Shown: one piece after another, positions 7,575 to 12,923 of the stretch
Layout of the letters: the number at the start of each line of letters is the position of its first letter
Position numbering within the stretch: position 1 is the first letter of the stretch
NCBI GenBank assembly: GCA_900551005.1
Contig: URUL01000047.1
Location: 1-15,363 of the forward strand
Length of the DNA stretch: 15,363 bases
From: an uncultured Ruminococcus sp.
GTDB taxonomy: Bacteria; Bacillota; Clostridia; Oscillospirales; CAG-272
Direction of reading: 5' to 3'
Notes under the pieces: generated by a model
What the model saw: the letters and a program-made list of their open reading frames with translations, nothing else
Told to the model about the DNA's origin: nothing
Database searches by the model: none
Program-made: the position numbers and the translations under genes

Positions 7575-8441
7575 ATGAAAGCAACTGTTTATTTTTCCCG
7601 TACCATCACTCCGGAAAAGGTGTTGGAGCTATACAAGCTGGTAGGGAAAGCGCTGCCCGGAAAGGTGGCGGTAAAGGTTCATTCCGGAGAAAAAGGAAAT
7701 CAGAATTTCCTGCGTCCCGATTTTTGGAAGACCATTATCGATTATGCAGGAGGAACGGTGGTCGAGTGCAACACCGCCTATGACGGCGCACGCAATACGA
7801 CAGAGAAGCATTGGGAGCTGATCGCGGAGCACGGATGGAGCCGGTATTTTCCTGTCGACATCATGGATGCGGAAGGCCCCGATCTGGAACTGGCGATTCC
7901 GGGTGGCAAGGTGATCCAAAAGAATTACGTGGGAAAGCGCATGGCTGATTATGACTCCATGCTGATCCTGTCTCACTTTAAAGGACATCCCATGGGCGGC
8001 TACGGCGGTGCGCTCAAGCAGCTGTCCATCGGTGTGGCTTCTTCCTATGGTAAGGCCTATATCCACGGAGCCGGTGAACCGGAGAAGATATGGACTGCCG
8101 ATCACGATTCCTTCCTGGAATCCATGGCGGATGCGGCAGGCTCCGTGATCGATTATTTCAAGGGCAATCTGATGTATATTAATGTGATGAAAAACATGAG
8201 TGTGGACTGCGACTGCTGCGCTGTCGCGGAGGATCCCTGTATTGCGGATATCGGAGTGCTCGCCTCTGCAGATCCCATCGCCATTGACCAAGCATGCATC
8301 GATCTGGTATATGCTTGCTCTGACCCCGGGAAGCCCCATCTGCTGGAGCGGATCGAAAGTCGGAACGGTATCCACACCATCGAGGCCGCCGCCGCTCTCG
8401 GCTACGGAACAAGAGAATATGATCTGATCGAAGTGAGATAA
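7575..8441 (+). CDS. DUF362 domain-containing protein
   Basis: A 288-residue protein without a signal peptide or membrane segment. The conserved DUF362 blocks are visible: KVAVKVHSGEKGNQNFLRP (30-48), the HFKGH-GGYGGALKQLSIG block in the middle, and near the C-terminus SADPIAIDQACIDLV followed by HTIEAAAALGYGTREYDLI. A cysteine cluster, C212, C214, C215 and C222 (in VDCDCCAVAEDPC), could bind a metal or Fe-S cluster. Many relatives carry an added two-[4Fe-4S] ferredoxin domain; this one does not. The biochemical role of the family is not settled. AGGAGG (7564-7569), 5 nt before the ATG, makes the start secure. Codon use (many CTG, ATC, GGC, GCC) is visibly more GC-rich than in the YD-repeat and oxidoreductase genes to its left, which hints at a different origin. 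It appears to be a single-gene unit. Confidence 0.88.
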   Translation: MKATVYFSRTITPEKVLELYKLVGKALPGKVAVKVHSGEKGNQNFLRPDFWKTIIDYAGGTVVECNTAYDGARNTTEKHWELIAEHGWSRYFPVDIMDAEGPDLELAIPGGKVIQKNYVGKRMADYDSMLILSHFKGHPMGGYGGALKQLSIGVASSYGKAYIHGAGEPEKIWTADHDSFLESMADAAGSVIDYFKGNLMYINVMKNMSVDCDCCAVAEDPCIADIGVLASADPIAIDQACIDLVYACSDPGKPHLLERIESRNGIHTIEAAAALGYGTREYDLIEVR

Positions 8442-8620
8442 GCTTAAGGCAATCAGATCTATGAAACTGAGCGGAACAGCTTATGACATAAATAGAGTAA
8501 GTTTAAACCGCAAAGGAAAAGTTTTGTGAATACAATCCGCTTTCAGCCGCAAAATGGCTTGCTCTCGATATTGACTGCCACTCACCGCGAACGTTTCGGC
8601 TGTACCGGCGCACAGACTTC

Positions 8621-8660
8621 ATACACGCCCGCCGCTTCTTTATATGCGGGCGTGTATTTT
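8621..8660 (+). terminator. Long hairpin, probable terminator
   Basis: ATACACGCCCGC (8621-8632) and GCGGGCGTGTAT (8646-8657) form a perfect 12-bp stem with a 13-nt loop, followed by TTT. It lies about 180 nt after the DUF362 stop on the same strand. The large loop and short T run make it less than ideal. Confidence 0.5.
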
Positions 8661-8809
8661 CGCATACGCGAATCTGCTCGGCTATTTCGTGTGATGTGTT
8701 TACATGCGTGGCATAGATAAAGCCGGGTGAGAGACAGACCCGACTATTTTGCTTTGTCTTTTTGCCGTACTTATTTGCCACGCGCGCTTCCTGCGACCAA
8801 GTCGCGTAT

Positions 8810-8847
8810 GAGGAAGGAGTTTCAAAGATGAACGCCTTCCTCTTTTT
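8810..8847 (+). terminator. Rho-independent terminator with competing upstream hairpin
   Basis: GAGGAAGG (8810-8817) and CCTTCCTC (8835-8842) form a perfect 8-bp stem, followed by TTTTTGTT on the plus strand. The left arm can instead pair with CTTCCT (8788-8793), in a hairpin continued by GCGAC/GTCGC (8793-8797 and 8801-8805). The two structures exclude each other, as in transcription attenuators. Confidence 0.5.
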
Positions 8848-8878
8848 GTTCTTTTCGTATTTTTCCGGCAGGCGAAAA

Positions 8879-8934
8879 GTACATTGGCCATCTGGTTGCT
8901 TTTTACTTCATCAGAGTAATCACTGTACATTGGC
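8879..8934. repeat. 10-bp direct repeat at the 3' end of the permease gene
   Basis: GTACATTGGC occurs at 8879-8888 and 8925-8934. The second copy lies in the last codons of the permease gene, the first 36 nt outside it. It may mark a past duplication or an insertion/excision event; chance cannot be excluded. Confidence 0.4.
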
Positions 8935-9858
8935 GATCGCAAAAATGAGAGGGATAGTTATGATCGCAAGCAAATGGGATATGATCGTCATACCCGCCGC
9001 GACGGTGGTATCCTTACCGTAGGCGCTCGGAATGACGATCGTATTCAGACCAAGCGGCATCGCAAGGGAACAAAGCGCGCAAAGGTATATCGTCTTCGGT
9101 ATCTCAAAAAATGAGGCGACTGCCATAAAGAGCATCGGGAGAAGAACGAGACGTACGATGGAAATGATATAGATTCTTACATTCGTGAATGTCTTTTTCA
9201 GGGAGATCGAAGATACGACAACACCTGTCAGGATCATGGCGATGGGTGACATACAATCTGCGGATATGCTTATAAGCGATGTGATCCATTGCGGCATTGA
9301 AAGGCGTGACAGCCCGATGAGCATTCCCGCCAGCATGGCGATAAACATGGGATTGATAAAGGAACGCAGGGATTCTCCAAACGTATGCTTTTTCTCGGAA
9401 TCCGCAATCAGAAGCCGCGGAACACCCCATATGTAGATCAGAGTCCAGAGCGGCAGGGTGAAGATCAGATATTCGAAGAAAACATCCGGAAAAAGACAGG
9501 AAACGACTGCATTTCCCATAAATCCGAAATTCGAAAAGGCCAGACCGTAGGTGTAAATTTTTCGGGTATATTTATCTTTCGTCACCAGCTTGGAAGCAAA
9601 AATTGCAAGCGGAATGACGATAAGCTCTATCAAACAGCTTATCAGCAACAGCTTCCACGCCTTGCCGAGCTGTTCGACGGTAAAGTTTTCAATAAAGGTT
9701 TTCAGCACGAGTGCCGGTATAAAGATATAATTTTCAAGCTTGGATAAGACAGCCGCCGAGTTTTCCGGCAATACGCGACATTTGGCAAGGATATAGCCTA
9801 TGATAATAAAACCGAAAAGAAATGCGATCTGAGATAAAGTTGTCAAAAAAAGATTCAT
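8920..9858 (-). CDS. AEC-family (auxin efflux carrier-like) permease
   Basis: A 312-residue membrane protein, the usual length for AEC transporters. Two sets of hydrophobic helices surround a more polar middle. The N-terminus MNLFLTTLSQIAFLFGFII and then GYILAKCRVLPENSAAVLSK match the family opening, where the first helix is followed by a conserved loop. GLAFSNFGFMGNAV in the middle and MPLGLNTIVIPSAYG near the C-terminus are the expected Gly/Asn/Pro-rich helix breaks. Bacterial AEC proteins export or import small organic acids and similar anions; the substrate here is unknown. It lies 49 nt downstream of the GH13 gene on the same strand and probably shares its transcript. No good ribosome site is next to the ATG: GGGAGG lies more than 20 nt upstream, and an in-frame TAA just before the ATG excludes an earlier start. 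Translation may be weak or coupled. Confidence 0.9.
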   Translation of the reverse strand: MNLFLTTLSQIAFLFGFIIIGYILAKCRVLPENSAAVLSKLENYIFIPALVLKTFIENFTVEQLGKAWKLLLISCLIELIVIPLAIFASKLVTKDKYTRKIYTYGLAFSNFGFMGNAVVSCLFPDVFFEYLIFTLPLWTLIYIWGVPRLLIADSEKKHTFGESLRSFINPMFIAMLAGMLIGLSRLSMPQWITSLISISADCMSPIAMILTGVVVSSISLKKTFTNVRIYIISIVRLVLLPMLFMAVASFFEIPKTIYLCALCSLAMPLGLNTIVIPSAYGKDTTVAAGMTIISHLLAIITIPLIFAIANVQ

Positions 9859-9907
9859 TTGTTAACGCCCGGAAGCGATTTTCCTCCCATTCTTTTGCCT
9901 GTATTTT

Positions 9908-11494
9908 TTATTCAATTCTATATATTGCCGCTTCGTACGGTGCAAACGTATTGTCCGCATGCTCGGAATAGTTTCCCAGAATGCGCTTTATATTCGCGGG
10001 CAGAGGGATTGACGACGTCTTTTCATAGTTGCAGACGACAAGCATTTCCTCTTCGTCAAGCATACGGCGGTACATAAAATAGTTTTTTGCCTCGCCGGTC
10101 ATATCTTCGAAGCTACCGTGGCGCAGTACCTTTTCCGCCTTGCGAAGAGCGAGAAGGTCTTTATAATAGCGATAAACGGATTTTGCCCGCGCGGCTTCCG
10201 TTTCTACGTTGATTTCTTTATAATCGGGATGGAGCGCAAGCCACGGCTTCGCGCCTGTGTTAAAACCGCCGTTCACGCCGGCACTCCATGGCATGGGATG
10301 GCGCGCATTATCGCGCGAGCCGAAGTTGATACGGTCGAAAAGCTCCGCTTCGTCGTATTTATCCTTGTAAGCGCGGTAGAATGCTGTCGTTTCCATATCG
10401 TCGAAATCTTCGATTTTTTCAAAGCAACAGTTTGTTATGCCCAGCTCTTGCCCTTGATAGATGAATGGTACGCCGCGCATGCCGTAGAGCATCGTGGCAA
10501 ACATCGTGGCAAATTCATAGCGAAGCTTCTTGTCGCCGCAGAAGCGGGAAACGCATCTCGGCTGATCGTGATTTTCGATGAAAAGAGTGTAGAGCAGGTC
10601 GTTTTCCTGCGTGACCTTCTGCCATTTTGCGAAAACATCGTGAAATTCGGAAAGCGTGAAATCCTTCGGTGTAAAGCGCCCGTTACAGTTGCGGTTGATA
10701 TGCTCAAATTGGAATACCGTGGTCAGCTCGCCTCTGTTTTCGTCGGTGAGAGCTTTGATGTTGTTTATGTTTGCGCCCCAACATTCGCCTACGGTAAAAA
10801 GATGAGCCGTTTTCTCTCTGCCGAAAATTTCGTTGATATATTCGTGGAGGTGGGGACCCTTGTTGACGCGGTTGTTTTCCCAGTCCTTGGATATCATATC
10901 GATCACGTCGCAACGGAAGCCGTCCACGCCGAGGTCAATCCAAAAATCGACGACTGCCTTCATTTCTTCGCGCACCTTCGGATTTTCCCAGTTAAGGTCC
11001 GCCTGCGTCACGTCAAAGCAATGCAGATAATACTGCCCCGCAACATCATCGTATTTCCATGCGGATTCACAGCACGCCACCCAGTCGTTTTGCGGCTCGT
11101 CCGCCCAAAAATAGAAATCACGGTAGGGACTGTTTTTGGATTTTCTGGCTTCTTGAAACCAGAAATGCTCCGTGGAGGTATGGTTTGGGACGAAATCCAC
11201 GATGAGCTTTATTCCGTGTCTGTGCATTTCGTCAAGCATCTCTCGGAAATCTTCCATCGTTCCGAATTCTTTCTGCACGGCGCGGTAATCCGAAATATCA
11301 TAGCCGCCGTCATTATTGGGGCTCTTATAATGCGGCGAAAGCCATACGGCGTTTACGCCGAGATCGGCAAGGTACGGTATCTTTGCAGTTATTCCCGCAA
11401 GATCCCCCGTGCCGTCGTTATTTGAATCATAAAAGGAGCGGGGATATATCTGATAAAAAACGAGGTCGAGAAAATTTTCGTATTTTTCCGTCAT
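9908..11494 (-). CDS. GH13 alpha-glucosidase, oligo-1,6-glucosidase type
   Basis: A 528-residue cytosolic glycoside hydrolase, close to the normal size for GH13 subfamily 31-type enzymes. It opens with FYQIYPRSFYDSNNDGTGD. Conserved regions are clear: I, DFVPNH (100-105); V, QADLNW (164-169); II, GFRCD with nucleophile D196; III, TVGECWG with acid/base E237; IV, ENHDQPR with D310. The residue after the nucleophile is Val197. In characterised oligo-1,6-glucosidases and isomaltases Val at this place favours alpha-1,6 bonds, while Ala or Thr goes with alpha-1,4, so isomalto-oligosaccharides or dextran fragments are the likely substrates. The start at 11494 is chosen because GGAG lies 6 nt before it; the ATG at 11506 is possible. 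The open frame extends to 11785, but that part runs through the promoter and antisense to the next gene. A consensus promoter precedes it, and the AEC permease follows. Confidence 0.93.
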   Translation of the reverse strand: MTEKYENFLDLVFYQIYPRSFYDSNNDGTGDLAGITAKIPYLADLGVNAVWLSPHYKSPNNDGGYDISDYRAVQKEFGTMEDFREMLDEMHRHGIKLIVDFVPNHTSTEHFWFQEARKSKNSPYRDFYFWADEPQNDWVACCESAWKYDDVAGQYYLHCFDVTQADLNWENPKVREEMKAVVDFWIDLGVDGFRCDVIDMISKDWENNRVNKGPHLHEYINEIFGREKTAHLFTVGECWGANINNIKALTDENRGELTTVFQFEHINRNCNGRFTPKDFTLSEFHDVFAKWQKVTQENDLLYTLFIENHDQPRCVSRFCGDKKLRYEFATMFATMLYGMRGVPFIYQGQELGITNCCFEKIEDFDDMETTAFYRAYKDKYDEAELFDRINFGSRDNARHPMPWSAGVNGGFNTGAKPWLALHPDYKEINVETEAARAKSVYRYYKDLLALRKAEKVLRHGSFEDMTGEAKNYFMYRRMLDEEEMLVVCNYEKTSSIPLPANIKRILGNYSEHADNTFAPYEAAIYRIE

Positions 11495-11530
11495 GGCAGA
11501 CTCCATAGTTTTTTGAGATCTATATTTTAG

Positions 11531-11559
11531 ATTATATCTTCGCGCGCGTCTTTTGTCAA
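11531..11559 (-). promoter_or_regulatory. Consensus sigma-A promoter of the GH13-AEC unit
   Basis: On the minus strand, TTGACA (11554-11559), a 17-nt spacer containing an alternating CG run, and TATAAT (11531-11536) match the consensus at all 12 positions. Transcription would begin near 11524. Confidence 0.85.
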
Positions 11560-11573
11560 CATCAAAAAAACAG

Positions 11574-11602
11574 TTGAAAAAAGCCAAATAATCTGATATA
11601 CT
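11574..11602 (+). promoter_or_regulatory. Promoter of the traX-like gene
   Basis: TTGAAA (11574-11579), 17 nt and TATACT (11597-11602). Its -35 box is only 14 nt from the -35 box of the divergent GH13 promoter, so the two promoters share one regulatory patch. Confidence 0.75.
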
Positions 11603-11675
11603 TAAAAAACAATGACAAATGAAGATCGTCAAACGAGTAAGTCTTTTGCCTTGAGACAAAAATGAAAGGAATGTT

Positions 11676-12413
11676 ATGACGATGATCGATAAGATCAACG
11701 GATTTTTCAAAAAAATTCGGATTCTCTCGGGAGCGAAGCTCAAGCTGATAGCCATGATATCGATGCTGGCAGACCATGTAAACAAGTCGTTGATCTATCC
11801 GTATCTGACTTCAAACCGCGGATTTCTCGCTTTTGTCAGCAATCTTTTTGACATCATCGGAAGAATTGCATTTCCGCTCTTTTGCTTTTTTGTGGTGGAG
11901 GGATATTTCAAGAGCCGCAACCGTAGGAAATATCTGCTGTATCTGCTGTTATTCGGCGTGATATCAGAGGTTCCTTTTGATATGTTTACGACGGCGTCTT
12001 TCTTCAATATGAGCTGGAACAACGTGATGTTTACCTTGGCTTTGGTGCTTGTCACCGTTTGGATAATAGACATTTTGAAGGGGAAAATGCAAGATCGGGC
12101 GAAAGTGCTTTGGTATATCGTATCGCTTCTCATCGTTGCACTCATGTGTATCGTTTCCGTGTATTTAAGTCTCGATTATGAGCATCACGCCATTCTGATC
12201 GGCTATTTCTTTTATCTGTTTCATGATGTGCGGGCTTTGGCGGTACCCTTCGGCTATGCATCCATGTATACCGAGCCATGGTCGCTTCTGGGCTTCGGGC
12301 TGACACTGACATATAATGACGAGCGCGGCAAGCAGAACAAGCTGCTTAACTATTGCTTCTATCCCGCGCATATGCTGATCCTTGGTATCCTGCGCCTGCG
12401 CCTCGGCATTTGA
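11676..12413 (+). CDS. TraX-family integral membrane protein
   Basis: A 245-residue protein with about seven to eight hydrophobic segments and a short cytosolic N-terminus. The TraX signatures are in order: LKLIAMISMLADHVNK (D33-H34), GRIAFPLFCFFVVEGYF, RKYLLYLLLFGVISEVPFD and NVMFTLAL. TraX of the F plasmid is needed for N-terminal acetylation of pilin, and the family belongs to membrane acyltransferase-like proteins. Chromosomal members in Firmicutes are common and their acceptor is unknown. AAAGGA (11665-11670), 5 nt before the ATG, supports this start. No conjugation gene is nearby, so a role in modifying a surface or cell-wall molecule is more likely than pilin acetylation (inference). 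It is transcribed divergently from the GH13 gene from a shared promoter region and ends ahead of a strong terminator. Confidence 0.87.
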   Translation: MTMIDKINGFFKKIRILSGAKLKLIAMISMLADHVNKSLIYPYLTSNRGFLAFVSNLFDIIGRIAFPLFCFFVVEGYFKSRNRRKYLLYLLLFGVISEVPFDMFTTASFFNMSWNNVMFTLALVLVTVWIIDILKGKMQDRAKVLWYIVSLLIVALMCIVSVYLSLDYEHHAILIGYFFYLFHDVRALAVPFGYASMYTEPWSLLGFGLTLTYNDERGKQNKLLNYCFYPAHMLILGILRLRLGI

Positions 12414-12643
12414 TGAAAAGCAGTCTGCTTTGCACCGTAAGCGATGATGGCTTTAAGAGCTGTTGCAAGGTGATGATATCCGAAAACGGCGGCTTTCCGA
12501 TATTGCTCTTCTTGGCGGCGAGATCTGCTTTTTTCATGAGGCGCGCAGAAAAGACGGAGGCACGGGTCTGTTTTTTTTCAAAAGATTCCGAGCGATCTCC
12601 TCACAGCGCAATAACCGATTTTGTTTCGTGTTATATGTTTTGA
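12413..12643 (+). CDS. Possible small hypothetical protein overlapping traX
   Basis: A 76-codon frame starts at an ATG that overlaps the traX stop by one base (TGATG), the usual geometry of translational coupling. It ends 4 nt before the stem of the terminator at 12648. The peptide starts MKSSLLCTVSDDGFKSCCK and has a hydrophobic patch (FPILLFLAARSAFF) with no known family. There is no good ribosome site of its own, and other frames across this stretch are also open, so it may not be expressed. Confidence 0.25.
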   Translation: MKSSLLCTVSDDGFKSCCKVMISENGGFPILLFLAARSAFFMRRAEKTEARVCFFSKDSERSPHSAITDFVSCYMF

Positions 12644-12647
12644 AATT

Positions 12648-12683
12648 AAGACTGCAGGGGTGAAAATCCGTGCGGTCTTTTTT
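12648..12683 (+). terminator. Rho-independent terminator of the traX unit
   Basis: AAGACTGCA (12648-12656) pairs with TGCGGTCTT (12671-12679) as a 9-bp stem with one G-U, followed directly by a T run. It closes the traX transcript. Confidence 0.78.
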
Positions 12684-12810
12684 GATTTCGGACGATCACC
12701 CGCTAAGCGGGTGGTTCCGTAGAGGCTTTTGCCGGTGGTTATGACTTTCTTCCATGTCCGTTTTGGCGGTTTTTGCTTGAACAAGCGATTTCCTTTTTGA
12801 TTCTTATATG
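12684..12810. other. Intergenic stretch between the traX terminator and the lyase promoter
   Basis: Apart from the hairpin at 12697-12713 and the short palindrome GCTTGAACAAGC (12775-12786), nothing gene-like is visible. A minus-strand frame (12578-12925) crosses it, but its start lies next to the lyase start codon, with no ribosome site. Confidence 0.4.
12697..12713. repeat. Short perfect hairpin, possible dispersed repeat
   Basis: CACCCGC-TAA-GCGGGTG is a perfect 7-bp stem with a 3-nt loop, extendable by weak pairs. No T run follows on either strand. Compact hairpins of this form occur in dispersed intergenic repeats and at IS200/IS605 ends. Neither identity can be confirmed here. Confidence 0.4.
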
Positions 12811-12839
12811 TTGACTTTTCCGCCGCATTCCTGTATACT
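12811..12839 (+). promoter_or_regulatory. Promoter of the heparinase-like/aldo-keto reductase unit
   Basis: TTGACT (12811-12816), a 17-nt spacer and TATACT (12834-12839). Transcription would begin near 12846, leaving a leader of about 78 nt that includes a tiny frame, MTARK (12881-12898). Confidence 0.78.
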
Positions 12840-12923
12840 ATGAGCGGACAAAAAACGTGCAGATTAAGGGAAGCAGGTATATGACTGCAAGAAAATAAAA
12901 AGAACCATCGGAGGTATGCGATC

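Larger units (their letters stand above)
8442..8919. other. Gene-poor, hairpin-rich intergenic region
   Basis: Several frames are open on both strands for 60-90 codons, but none has a convincing start signal or recognisable product. The stretch holds a 12-bp hairpin at 8621-8657, a weak CGGGT/ACCCG hairpin at 8724-8742 followed by a T-rich run, and a terminator with a competing upstream hairpin at 8788-8846. It has the feel of a leftover leader or mobile-element fragment, which is inference. Confidence 0.5.

Noticed and set aside
7629..8375. 248-codon minus-strand frame opposite DUF362
   Set aside because: His/Ile-rich shadow of a GC-rich gene, with no family features; the plus strand has an excellent ribosome site and conserved DUF362 blocks.
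8700..8891. Basic minus-strand frame beginning MANVLFACRK
   Set aside because: No ribosome site; its sequence coincides with the hairpin and terminator structures, which explain the region better. It could still be a relic of a mobile element.
10118..11425. 435-codon plus-strand frame opposite the GH13 gene
   Set aside because: A mirror frame of a real gene: no ribosome site, no recognisable family, and the opposite strand has all GH13 catalytic motifs.
11495..11785. N-terminal extension of the GH13 frame on the minus strand
   Set aside because: It runs through the consensus promoter and antisense to traX; GH13 homology begins after the ATG at 11494, which has its own GGAG site.
12346..12537. 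Minus-strand frame beginning MKKADLAAKK
   Set aside because: No ribosome site before the ATG, overlaps the traX 3' end, and no promoter on that strand; possibly part of a repeated intergenic sequence.
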